Part shown: positions 18,081-31,100 of the stretch, piece by piece | Position numbering within the stretch: the stretch's first letter is position 1 | Layout of the letters: each line of letters begins with the position of its first letter | Origin: Thalassospira sp. MCCC 1A03138 | GTDB taxonomy: Bacteria > Pseudomonadota > Alphaproteobacteria > Rhodospirillales > Thalassospiraceae | Reading direction: 5' to 3' | DNA length: 64,000 nucleotides | NCBI RefSeq assembly: GCF_002115785.1 | Contig: NZ_JFJY01000007.1 | Span: 226,024 to 290,023, forward strand | Translations under genes and position numbers: made by a program | The notes under the pieces: generated by a model | The model's input: the letters and a program-made list of their open reading frames with translations, nothing else | Databases searched by the model: none | Told to the model about the DNA's origin: nothing

Positions 18081-19079
18081 ATGACGCATCTGGTGCTTGC
18101 ACCAATGGAAGGACTGGTCGACTGGCGCGTTCGGCAATTGCTGAGTGCGACAGGCGGGTTTGACCTATGCGTGACCGAGTTTATCCGTGTGTCGCAAAAC
18201 CTGTTTCCGGCCCATGTGTTTTACCGTTATTGCCCCGAATTGCTTCAGGGCGGCAAAACCGCATCGGGCACGCCGGTTCTGGTGCAGTTGATGGGACATG
18301 ATCCCGAATTGATGGGCGAAAATGCCGCCTTTGCCGCGTCCCTTGGCGCACCGGGGATCGATATCAATTTCGGCTGCCCGTCAAAGACCGTGAATAAACG
18401 CGAAGCCGGTGCATCGCTTTTGAAATGCCCAGACAATCTTTTTAACATTGTTTCGGCCGTTCGCCGTGCGGTTCCCGACCATATTCCGGTCAGTGCGAAA
18501 ATCCGTCTTGGTTATGCCGACAAGGAACTGTTTCTGGACAATTCGCGCGCGGTCGAGGCCGCCGGTGCCCAGCACCTGACCGTGCATGCGCGCACCAAAC
18601 TGGAAGGATACAAACCGCCCGCACATTGGGAATATCTGGCGCGCATCCGCGACGCCATTTCAATCCCGATGACAGCCAATGGTGAAATCTGGACGGTCGC
18701 GGATTACGCGAAATGCCGGGATATTTCCGGTTGCACGTCCTTCATGCTGGGCCGCGGCGCCATTGCCGCCCCCGACATCGCCAATCGCATCAAGGCGTTT
18801 GAAGCCGGTGAGATCCTTGAAAAGCAAAGCTGGTCCGATGTCCTGACGATGCTTTTGACCTATATCGATCTGATGAATGCCGATGACACCACCGAAAACC
18901 ATCAGGCCGGGCGCATCAAGCAATGGGTGGCGATGATCCGCAAGGGGCATGAACAGGCCGCCGACTGCTTTGACGAGGTCAAACGCATTCGCGACATTCA
19001 CGAGCTTCGCGCCAAACTGACCGCTGATCGCGACAACCCGGAAAATCAGCGGCCAAATGTTCCAATTGCCGCCGAATAG
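18081..19079 (+). CDS. dusC: tRNA-dihydrouridine synthase, DusC-like
   Basis: A 332-residue FMN- and NADPH-dependent enzyme that reduces a uridine in the D-loop of tRNA (U16 for E. coli DusC). It opens with LVLAPMEGLVDWRVRQLLS and has LCVTEFIRVSQ, DINFGCPSKTVNKREAGASL with the catalytic Cys, VHARTKLEGY and ANGEIW, the DusC-subfamily pattern. Starts at 18081 and 18060 are both possible; 18081 places the FMN-binding start at residue 3, as in E. coli. A terminator follows at 19105. Confidence 0.93.
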   Translation: MTHLVLAPMEGLVDWRVRQLLSATGGFDLCVTEFIRVSQNLFPAHVFYRYCPELLQGGKTASGTPVLVQLMGHDPELMGENAAFAASLGAPGIDINFGCPSKTVNKREAGASLLKCPDNLFNIVSAVRRAVPDHIPVSAKIRLGYADKELFLDNSRAVEAAGAQHLTVHARTKLEGYKPPAHWEYLARIRDAISIPMTANGEIWTVADYAKCRDISGCTSFMLGRGAIAAPDIANRIKAFEAGEILEKQSWSDVLTMLLTYIDLMNADDTTENHQAGRIKQWVAMIRKGHEQAADCFDEVKRIRDIHELRAKLTADRDNPENQRPNVPIAAE

Positions 19080-19104
19080 CCGGCAAAGACAGACAATCAA
19101 AAGA

Positions 19105-19129
19105 AAAGGCAGCCAAACGGGCTGCCTTT
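19105..19129. terminator. Terminator between dusC and the giant RTX gene
   Basis: AAAGGCAGC (19105-19113) and GCTGCCTTT (19121-19129) pair perfectly around a 7-base loop, with A/T flanks on both sides. It serves the convergent dusC and RTX genes. Confidence 0.82.
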
Positions 19130-19165
19130 GTCATTTCTGGGTCAGGTGATCCAGACGATCTGCTA

Positions 19166-22100
19166 TCAGGTGCCAAACCCGAAATCATCGGCATCAAGAT
19201 CATCGGTATCATGGACGCCCATCAGGGTGACAGATGCATCATTGCCAAGTTCAATCACGACATTGCCATCGGTATCAAGATGCATGTCGTTCTTGATCTG
19301 GTTGAAGTTGCTGTAATTCCATTCCGACAGATTGATGATGTCCTCGCCCGGGGTGAAGTCGGTGATGATGTCGTGACCGTTGGTTTTGCCGATCTCGAAT
19401 TCATCCCAGCCCGAACCACCGGTCAGGGTGTCGTCACCGGCACTGCCATACAGGCGATCATTGCCCGCCCCGCCCAGAAGCACATCGTCGCCCGAATTGC
19501 TCCAGAGGATGTCATTGCCGTTGCCACCATCAAGCGTGACATTGCCATAGGTTTCATAGGAGCTGGTCAGATCGATGATGTCATCGCCATCACCGGCTTC
19601 GATCACTTCGATATTGCGGATGCGCGGAGAAATGCCCGGGTCACTGACCGTATCGGCAAGGAATAGCGCGTCATTACCGCTGGTCAGTTTCAGGGTATCG
19701 GTGCCATCGCCACCTTCGAAGATGTCATTCGACTGGTTATAGCCGTTCAGATTGACATATTCGCCAGTCCCGGAATCGCCAGTGTAATCATGGCCCCAAC
19801 CGTTACCGTGATGGCCGGTATGGCCCCAGCCGGTATTGTTATCGTGGCCATCTTCACCCGGCGCGCCATCATTAAGCGCATGCCAGTTCGAGCTCCAGGT
19901 GTCGTCGGCATTGTATTGCAGGACGTCATCACCGGCACCACCATTCAGGATGTCGATCCCAGCACCACCGGCAAGAGTATCATTGCCCGCACCACCCCAA
20001 AGCGTGTCGTTGCCTTCGCCACCATCAAGGACGTCGTCACCAGCGTTGCTCCAGATGATGTCGTTGCCGGTTCCACCAAGAACTGTCACATCGCCATAAG
20101 ACTGGGTTTCGCTGGTCAGGTCGACAATATCGTCGCCATTACCGGCATCGATGACTTCGATATTCGAAATGCGCGGCGAAACGCCCGGATCGGTGATCTT
20201 GTCGTCAAGGAACAGGGCATCATTGCCGCTGGTCAGGGACAGGGTATCGGTACCATCGCCACCGTCGAAGATATCCTGCGAACGGGTATAACCTTGCAGA
20301 TTGACCTGTTCGTTGGTGCCGTCCATGTCCGGATCGCCGACATTCTTCGCGGCATAGCTGCCCGACCAGGTCGCGTCTTTCTGATATTCGATGATGTCGT
20401 CACCGGCACCGGCATCAATCAGATCGCTGCCCGATCCGCCATTGATGACGTCATTGCCATCGCCCCCCCAGATGGTGTCATTACCGCCATCGCCGCCCAG
20501 AACGTCATCGCCCGACAGGCCCGACAGCAGGTTCGCACCATCGTCGCCAAACAGGTAATCATTGAAGTTCGACCCGATCAGATCTTCGATCGAAGACAGG
20601 ACGTCATATCCGTCACCGCCAACGGCGGTACCGTTTTTCAGGCTGACACCAACCGCGGATGTTGCATTGGCATAGCTTGCGGTATCGCGGCCCGATCCAC
20701 CCGAAAGGGTATCATTGCCCTGACCACCCATCAGGGTGTCATTACCGCCATCACCATAAAGCTTGTCATCGCCCGATCCGCCAAACAGGGTATCGTTGCC
20801 ATCGCCGCCCCAAAGACGGTCGTTGTTTTCACCGCCATCCAGAACGTCGTTGCCGTCACCGCCAAGGATCGAATCATCGCCGGTGCCGCCATTGATCACG
20901 TCATTGCCGGCTTCGCCATAAAGCTTGTCCTGACCCTGACCACCCAGCAGCGTATCGGCCCCGTTTCCACCCCAGACGCGGTCATCGCCCGACCCGCCAT
21001 CCAGCGTATCGTCACCTTCGCCGCCGATGATGCTGTCCTGCCCGCTGCCGCCGTCGATAAGGTCATTACCGCCGTCACCATACAGCTTGTCGTCGCCATC
21101 ACCGCCATAAAGGCTGTCATTGCCATCCATGCCCGACAGCGTGTCCTGACCATTCAGGCCAAAGACGGTATCGTCACCCGCAAGGGCGGCAATCGTGTCA
21201 TTGTTGCTGATGCCATACAGGACATCGTCATAAGGCGTCGGCCCGGTCGAGGCTTCGACACCGACAAACATGTTTGCATTAAGATCGCTAATCGCGACAC
21301 CCAGCAGGGTAAGCGTACCCTGACCATTCAGGTTGATAACGGTGTTGCCATTGACCTCGGACATCAAGCTGCGCAACTCGGCCCAGTTATCAACATCAAG
21401 GGCAGACAGATTGATCTGGTCACTTGCCCGATTGAAATCGGTGACAACCTTGTCGCCGGAATTATCCGATACGATGATCTGATCCGAACCGGCACCACCG
21501 GTATAGGTATCGTTGCCAGCCCCGCCATCAAGCGTATCGTTGCCGTCACCACCCAGCAGCGTGTCATTCCCGGCATCACCCGACAGGGTGTCGCTACCAA
21601 TACCGCCTTCGAGCAGGTCATTGTCATTGCCGCCCGACAGGACATCATTGCCGCTACCACCCGAAAGGGTGTCATTGCCCGCATCGCCCGAAAGCAAGTC
21701 ATTACCAAGACCGCCATTGATGGTATCGGCACCATCGCCGCCAGAAATGACATCATCACCCGCTTCGCCCGAAAGCTGGTCATCTCCGGCCGCGCCATAG
21801 ATCGTATCGGTATCATCACCGCCGGTGACAACATCGTCGCCATCCATCGCATCGATGAAGTCAGAACCGCCACCGCCGGAAATCACATCGTTGCCCGATC
21901 CACCGATCAGGGTGTCATTGCCCGCACCACCCGCGATCACGTCATGGCCGTCATTGCCATTAAGGCTGTCGTCGCCGTCGCCACCGTCAATCACGTCATT
22001 GCCGTTGCCGCCCGAAATCGTATCGTTCCCGGCACCGCCCGACAGGTTATCGTCGCCGTCATTGCCAAGGATGGTGTCATTGCCATCCCCGCCATCGACC

Positions 22101-25100
22101 ACATCATTCCCGGCCAGCGCATCGATGTAATCATCTTCGCTGGTGCCCAGCAGGACATCATCAAACGGCGTCGCGCCAACCGGACCTTCGATCCCGACAA
22201 ACATATCGGAAGTGACTTCGTTCAGGCGCACACCCAGCAGCGTCACCGAGCCATCCGGCCCCAGATCGATAACGGTATTGCCATTGACCTCGCTCAGACG
22301 CGGGGCGAGCTCCGACCATTCGGAAATGCCAAGGGCATCAAGGGAAATCTGATCAACGCTTGTGTTGAAATCGGTAACGACCTTGTCGCCGACAAGGCTT
22401 GTGACCTTGACCAGATCGGCACCCGACCCGGTCGAGATCCGGTCATTCCCCGATCCGCCATCCAGCGTATCGTTGCCATCACCACCCACAAGGCTGTCAT
22501 TACCAGCCCCACCGTCAAGCGTGTCGTCGCCTTTTTCACCGTTCAGATAGTCGTTGCCATTGCCACCGATCAGGGTATCGGCGCCATCGCCGGTCCAGAT
22601 CGTGTCATTGCCCTCGCCACCATCAATCGTATCGGCACTGACATCGGCTTCGACATTGTCAAACGTATCGTTGCCATCACCCAGATCGACAACATTGTTC
22701 TGGCTGTTGCCATAGACATAGTCATCATGGGCCGACGCAATGACGCGTTCGAAATTGGCAAGAATATCGCCTGCGGCATCACCACCAAATGCACGGCCGC
22801 CTTCGCCCGGTGTTCTGGCATTGGCATCGGTATCGCCAAGATAAATCTCGACCCCGGCGCTTGAACCCTCATAGCTGATGGTATCGATGCCCTCGCCACC
22901 ATCAAGCGTATCGGCACCCGCACCGCCTTCGATGGTGTCATCCCCGGCACCGCCCGAAAGGACGTTATCGCCATCCGATCCGGTAATGTCGTCATTGCCC
23001 GCCGACCCGATGACATTTTCAAATCCGGAAATAGTGTCATTGCCGGTTTCGGCACTGCTTGCGGTACCGGCCGACAGATCGACCGTGGCACCACTTGCCG
23101 CCTGGCTCAGATCAAGGGTATCGGTGCCCGCACCACCCGAAAGCGTATCATTCCCGGCACCGGCGATAATGGTGTCGTTACCGGCCCCGCCATAAACGGA
23201 GTCATCACCCGCACCACCGTCCAGAACGTCATCACCATCCGCACCAGACAGGACGTTTGCCCCGCTCGATCCGATAAGCGTATCCGAACCCGCCGTGCCC
23301 AGAACATTCTCGAAGCCGGAAATGGTGTCTGTACCGGTGGCATCGCTGCTTGCAGTGCCAGTCGACAGATTAACCGTCACACCATTGGCAGCAGCGAAAT
23401 CAAGGGTGTCACTGCCATCACCACCGGCAAGGATATCGTTGCCCGCACCGGCAACAACCGTGTCATCGCCCGTACCCGCATCAACCGTATCGGCACCTGC
23501 ACCCGCGGTGATAACATCATTACCATCGCCCGCCAGAATAACGTCGTCACCCGCCCCAGCATCAAGGGTATCGTTACCGGCACCCCCATCAAGCGTATCA
23601 TTGCCTGCCCCGCCATAAAGACGATCAGCACCGTCGTCGCCAGTCAGGGTGTCGTCACCATCCCCACCGTCGAGTATGTCGTTGCCATAACCACCATCAA
23701 GATAATCGTCACCCGCGCCGCCATAAAGATTGTCGTCGCCAAGTTCGCCATTGATGCGGTCATTGCCTTCGTTGGCCCAAAGCGTATCGTTGCCGCCGCC
23801 ACCATTGATGGTGACATCGCCATAGGCAATCGTATCGCTGGTCAGATCGACAACGTCGTTGCCTTCGCCCGCGTTGATAACCTCGACCCCGTCAAGGCGC
23901 GCGCCATCGGTAACGGTTTCTTCAACCACCGCATCAAAGGTGATGGAACGTACGAAATAGTCGCTGCTGTCACCGCCCGATGAACCATCGGCGTAAGGTT
24001 CGCTTTCAAAGGCGAGGTAACGGAATTCAACCGGATTGCCGAGACTGTCGGTGACACTGATCGTTGCCGTACCGACACCGCCACTGGTGTAATTGATCGT
24101 GCTTTCGTCAAGCACACCCGATGCCACCAAATTGCCATCGGCATCAAAGGCCTGCCACGAACCGACTTCACCGCCATGTTCGGCCGCAATCAGGTTGGAA
24201 ACCTGAACCGTGGCATTCCGCGCATTGGCACCAAGATCGACAACAACGGCTTCGCTTTCGCCGGTATTGCCATTGTGGTTGATCTGGCTTCCGGCCGGTG
24301 AACCGCCGTTATTGCCGATACCATTGCCATCAAAGGTCACGGTGTCATCCGCCGCGGCAAGGTTCAGTTTGCCGTCTTCGCCGACATAGGATGTGCCAAA
24401 ATCAAAGGCGTAAAGATTTGCATCCGACCATGCGGCCTGCACGGCACCCGATGATGCCGAATCCGTCAGGCCGAATGTCCGGGTTTCGATCGTGCTACCC
24501 GTCGTCTGGCCATCGCCCAGTTTGCTGCCATCAAGGATCAGCGCATCACTGCCACCGGTCAGGTTCAGGGTATCGGTACCGTCACCACCGATAAAGGTAT
24601 CGTCCGAGATATTCTTGCCACCGATATTGGCAAGCTCACCGGTGCCATCGACGCCCGGGCTGCCGGTATTTTCGGTGGTGTCACCGCTTGCGGCCGTGCC
24701 ATCGGCGTCGAAATTCAGGACATCGTCGCCGGATCCGCCATCAAGGGTATCGTCACCCGCACCGCCCGAAAGCGTGTCGGCACCATCGCCGCCACTGAGT
24801 TCATCATTGCCGGTGCCGCCGCCAAGCGTATCCGAACCGGCTCCACCATCGACCGTGTCATCGCCCGAACCACCCATCAGGGTATCGTTGCCCGCACCGC
24901 CATCAATTGTATCGTTACCGGCACCACCATCGACAATATCGTCACCGGCAAGCGCATCAATGACATCATCGCCATCGCCACCGGTCAGGCTGTCGTCATA
25001 AGGCGTCCCGCCATCGGTCACACCGGTGAAATCATCGGCTGAAAGATCAAGCGGATTGACACCCTGCAGCGTTATCGTGCCGCCGGACGGCAGATTGATT

Positions 25101-28100
25101 ACGGCATCACCAAGCGAATTGCCGGTGATCAGATCACGAAGCTGGGTCCAGGTTTCAATGCCCGTGCCATCAAGGGTCAGTTTGTCGGTCCCGACTTCGA
25201 AGTCGGTGACAACATCATCATCGGTGCCGTCGGCAAAGATAAAGCTGTCATTGCCAGCCCCGCCCGAAAGCGTATCGTCGCCAGCCCCGCCATCAAGGGT
25301 GTCGTTACCCGCCCCTGCGGCCATGACGTTATTGGCATCCGATCCGGTCAGTTCATCATCGCCCGAACCGGTTGTGACATTTTCAAAGTTCGAAATGCTG
25401 TCCGAACCGGTTTCTGCCGATTGCGCCGAACCTGCCGCCAGATTGACCGTGGCTCCACTGGTTGCGTTGCGCATATCAATGGTGTCATTGCCCTGGCCAC
25501 CATCAAGACTGTCATCACCGGCACCCGCGATAACCGTGTCATCGCCGGTACCGGCATCGACATGGTCACTGCCCGCACCATCGGATACGACGTCATTACC
25601 ATCACCGGCCACGATCCGGTCATTGCCATCGGCACCGTCAATCGTGTCATTCCCTGCGCCGGACGATATTGTGTCATCGGCGGAACTTCCGGAAATCGTA
25701 TCGTCACCAGCCCCTGTAACGACCTGTTCGAAGCCCGAAATGGTGTCAGACCCGGTTTCCGTGCTGCTTGCCGTGCCATTTTCAAGATCAATGACGGCCC
25801 CGCCATCGGCATTGGTCAGATCAAGCGTATCGGTGCCATCGCCACCGGCAAGGGTATCGTTACCGGCATCACCGATAATTGTATCGTCACCCGCCCCGGC
25901 ATCCACCGTATCATTGCCGTCACCTGATGAAATCACATCATCGCCGGAACCCGCCGCGATATCGTCATCACCCGCCCCGGCATCAATCACGTCACTGCCG
26001 GCACCCGTATTGATATGGTCATTGCCATCACCGGCAAGGACGCTGTCATCCCCGGCACTGGTCCAGATGGTATCGTTGCCAGCCCCGCCATCAACCGTGA
26101 CATCGCCATAGGAATGAACCTGGCTGGTCAGATCGACAACGTCATCACCGTCGCCGGTTTCAATGATTTCAACGCCACTGATTGACGGATTGGCAGAACC
26201 ATTTTCATGATCGCGATCCAGAATGATCGCATCACCACCCGACGTGCCCACCAGCGTATCGATGCCGTCGCCGCCATCATACTGATCATCACTGATACCA
26301 AGACCGTCAAGATCGGCAATTTCGCCAGTGCCATCGACACCCGGGCTACCCGCATGATCGGTGGCATCCCCCGATTGACCGGTGCGATCCGCGCCAAATT
26401 CCAGAACGTCATCACCCGCACCACCGTCAAGCGTATCCGTGCCCGGGCCGCCGATCAGGGTGTCGTTGCCATCACCACCGTCAAGCGTGTCATCACCTTC
26501 GCCGCCATCAACCGTATCGTCGCCGGCACCACCACCAACAGTGTCGTTACCCGCACCGCCACCGACGGAATCATTACCATCACCACCGTCGACCGTGTCA
26601 TCACCTTCGCCGCCATCAACCGTATCGTCGCCGGCACCACCACCAACAGTGTCGTTACCCGCACCGCCACCGACGGAATCATTACCATCACCACCGTCGA
26701 CCGTGTCATCACCTTCGCCGCCATCAACCGTATCGTCGCCGGCACCACCACCAACAGTGTCGTTACCCGCACCGCCACCGACGGAATCATTACCATCACC
26801 ACCGTCGACCGTGTCATCACCTTCGCCGCCATCAACCGTATCGTCGCCGGCACCACCACCAACAGTGTCGTTACCCGCACCGCCACCGACGGAATCATTA
26901 CCATCACCACCGTCGACCGTGTCATCACCTTCGCCGCCATCAACCGTATCGTCGCCGGCACCACCACCAACAGTGTCGTTACCCGCACCGCCACCGACGG
27001 AATCATTACCATCACCACCGTCGACCGTGTCATCGCCATCGCCGCCGTCGACCGTGTCATCACCATCGCCACCGTCGACCGTGTCGTTGCCATCACCGGC
27101 GCCAACCGTATCGTCACCGCTGCCACCGCCAAGTGTATCATCACCCGGCGTTCCGACATTTTCGATCCCGGCAAAGTGATCCGGTGTCAGGTCGCCAACA
27201 GCAACGCCCGAAAGCGTTACCGTGCCGCCGGACGGCAACGTGATCACCGCACCATCCGGTCCATCGGACAGTAGCGGCTGCAATTCGGTCCAGCTTGAAA
27301 CACCGATATCGGGCAGGGAAATCACGTCGCTGGCGATGTCAAAGTCGCTGACCAGATCGGCGTCGCTGCCATCTTCAAAAACAAAGACATCCGCGCCATC
27401 GCCACCGGTCAGGGTGTCGTTGCCGTCGCCCGCGGCCAGTGTGTCATTCCCTGCACCACCCGAAAGGACGTCGTCGCCAGCCCCGCCATCAATCACGTCA
27501 TCACCGGCACCGCCGTCAATCGTGTTGGCCGCATCACTGCCGGTAATGGTATCGGCGTCTGCCGAACCCGTGACATTTTCGAAATTGGCAATCGTATCGG
27601 AACCGATCTGTGCGCCGTTCGCGGTTCCGGTGGCAAGATCAACCGTTACCCCGCCGCTGGTGCCCGACAGGTCAAGCGTATCAATGCCGTCGCCGCCATC
27701 AAGGTGGTCGTTACCGGCATCAATCGAAACCGTATCGTTGCCCGCACCGGCATCAATCACATTGTTCGCAGCATTACCGATGATGATGTCATCACCATCC
27801 GTCGCGATCACATTTTCAAAGCCGGAAATGCTGTCCGAACCGGTGGCATCGCTGCTTGCCGTGCCATTGGCCAGATCAATTTCCGCGCCATTGGCCGCAG
27901 ACATATCAAGCGTATCGAAACCGTCCCCACCCGAAAGCGTGTCATCACCGAGACCGGCCATGATGGTATCGTCGCCAGCACCGCCCGCGATGATGTCATT
28001 GCCGGTTCCGCCATCAAGGATGTCGTTATCCGCACCCCCATTGATATTATCGGCACCCGCACCGCCAAGAATATTGTCAGAACCGGCACCCCCAAGGATG

Positions 28101-31100
28101 ACGTCATCACCATCATTGGCCCACAGGGTATCGTCACCGGCACCGCCATCAATCGTGACGTCGCCATAGGAATGCGTTTCACTGGTCAGGTCGACAACAT
28201 CGTTACCCGCCCCGGCATTGATGTTTTCAATATCCACAATTGACGGGTTGGCGGCACCGCCACCGGCGTGATCGCGATCGAGGATGATGGCATCATCACC
28301 GTCGCCTGCCTGCAGGGTATCGTTGCCTTCGCCACCGACGAAACTGTCATCAGAAAGGTTTTTGCCACTGATATCGGCAACGTCACCAGTGCCATCCGTC
28401 GTCGGGCTGCCGACATGATCGGTGGTTTCACCCGACGCCGCGACATGGTCCCCTTCGAAGGCCAGGACATCATCACCAGCCCCACCATCAAGCAGATCGG
28501 CCCCGGCACCACCGGCAAGGGTGTCGTTCCCTGCACCGCCCGAAAGGGTGTCATCACCGGCACCACCCGAAAGGATGTTATCGCCATCCGCCCCCAGAAG
28601 GGTATCGTTGCCCGAACCACCGGTCGCCCCTTCGATATCGATCAGCGTATCGTTGCCGTCGGCGGTCGTGCCGGTACCCGCGGCCAGATCGACCACAACC
28701 GGATCGGTCCGATCCGAATAATCGGCGATATCGGTGCCATCGCCACCGACAAGGGTATCACTGCCGGTGCCCGCCTGCAGGGTATCGTTACCCGCCCCGC
28801 CCAGAATGGTGTCATCGCCACCACCACCGGCCAGCACATCGTCACCCGCACCGCCTTCGATCACGTTGCTGGCATCATCGCCCGAAATGGTATCGGCATG
28901 GTCGGAACCGATCACGGTTTCAAAACCGTCAATCACATCATTTCCGGCACCACCGGTTGCGGTACCATTGGCAAGGTCGACGGAAACGCCGTCTTCGGCC
29001 CCTTCGTAGGACAGCGTATCATCGCCTTCGCCACCAATCAGGGTATCGTCGCCGCCATTGCCATAAACGGTATCATTGCCTGCGCCGCCATCCAGGATAT
29101 TGGCGTTTTCATCGCCGATCAGGATATCGTCGCCATCCCCGCCGGTAACATTTTCGATGCTATCAAGGGTATCGTTTCCGGCATCCCCGGTTGCCGTACC
29201 TTCACCAAGGTCAACGGTAACACCTTCGGATGTGTCGGAATAATCGGCGGTATCGTTACCGTCACCACCATTGAGTTCGTCATCACCGGCACCACCGATC
29301 AGGGTATCGTTGCCTGCATCGCCATTGATGACATCATCACCGGCACCACCATCAACAATATCGTCACCGTCCAGCGCATTGATTTCATCGCCAAGCTGGC
29401 TGCCCTGCAGGACATCGTCAAATTCGGTGCCGTTGATCGCGACATAACCAAAGAAGTTTTCAGGACCAAGGTCCTCGACCGAAATACCTTCAAGCGTGAT
29501 GGTTTCACCGGGTGCCAGATTTATAACGGCATTCCCATCAGTATCATTAAACATGCGATCTTCAAGATCGCTGTAGGTTTCGATACCATATGCAGACAGA
29601 TCGACAACGTCTTTGGACGGATCAAAATCGGTAACGGTGTCACTGCCCCCCCCCGGAGCAACAACAACCACATCCTCGCCTGCACCCGTGATGACGATGT
29701 CATCGCCCGCACCGCCGGACAATGTATCGTTACCCGAACCGCCATCAAGCGTATTGACGCCATCCGAGCCAATCAGCGTATCGGCAAAGTCAGTTCCGAC
29801 AACATCTTCGATGTTCAAGATGACATCGTTGCCCGCCGCACCGCTGGCATATTTATTCATCAGATCGACGACAACCGGACCATTCACATTCGAATAATCA
29901 ACCGTGTCGTGATAACCGCTTTCGCCATCGATGATATCGTCCCCGGAATCCCCCATGATCCGGTCGTCGCCAGTACCGCCAAGAAGAATATCATCACCAT
30001 CACCACCAGATAGCGTGTCATCATCAGCACCAGCGACGATGACGTCGCCACCGTCTCCACCTGACAGCGTATCCTGCCCCGTGCCACCATCAATCTTATC
30101 GTTACCAGCACCACCTTCGACAACGTCATTACCATCGCCGGCAACAATGGTGTCATCCCCGCCACCGGCGATGATGGTGTTTGCGTCTGCATTGCCAACG
30201 ATATTGTCGGAGAAATCCGTCCCGACGACGTTTTCGATACTTTCAAGAAAATCATTGCCCGCGCCTGAACCGGAACGGTTTGCCAGATTGACATCAACAC
30301 CCTGATTTGTGGCGCTGTAATCTATCGTATCGCTGCCTGCACCACCGACGATGTGGTCATCACCCAGTCCGGCAAAAATGGTATCATCCCCGTCAAGCCC
30401 GAGAATGGTATTGTTTCCGGCATCATCGTAGAACACATCGTCAAACAGCGTGCCGGTAACATTCTCGATGCTTTCAAGTCTATCATTGCCATCCGCACCG
30501 GCAACGCTACCCGCACCGATATCGGCAACAATTGCCCCACTACTTGTGGAGTAGTCAGCCGTATCCGACCCGTCACCGCCGACAAGCGTATCGTCGCCCG
30601 CTTCGCCAGCCAGAACATCGTCACCGGTATCGCCATAAAGCGTATCGTTACCATCACCACCGATAAGACGATCATCGCCGTCACCGCCATGGACAACATC
30701 ATCGCCGCCAAGCGCATTGATAACATCGTCGTTCTCGGAGCCCGACATATCATCATTTTCGCCCGTACCAAGACGAACGTCGACACCGCTGAAATTACCA
30801 CTTGCCAGCATTTCAGGACGAACATCATTCAATGTGATGCTGTCGCCGGTGTCGAAACGAATGACGACATCACCCACGTCGTTGATATCAAACAACAGCT
30901 TCAGGGCATCAAACCCGGCAATGTTGAAGCCGGTTAGATCCAGAACATCGGTAACCGGATCAAAATCCGTGACAACATCATCGCCGCTACCAGGGCCAAA
31001 AACGATCTGGTCATTACCCTTCCCAGTCGAAAGGGTATCGTCGCCTTCGCCCCCGCGGAACGTATCGTTGCCTTGACCGCCAAGGAAAATATCGTTGCCT

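Noticed and set aside
19790..22864. Long plus-strand open frames (up to 1024 codons) opposite the RTX gene
   Set aside because: They are a by-product of GGxGxDxLx codon repeats, whose complement rarely makes stop codons. The products are repetitive (VIA/TIK patterns) with no domain and no ribosome sites, and every comparable part of the RTX gene shows them.
26491..27030. CRISPR-like array
   Set aside because: The units are contiguous and identical over 108 bp with no variable spacers, and they encode RTX repeats in frame.
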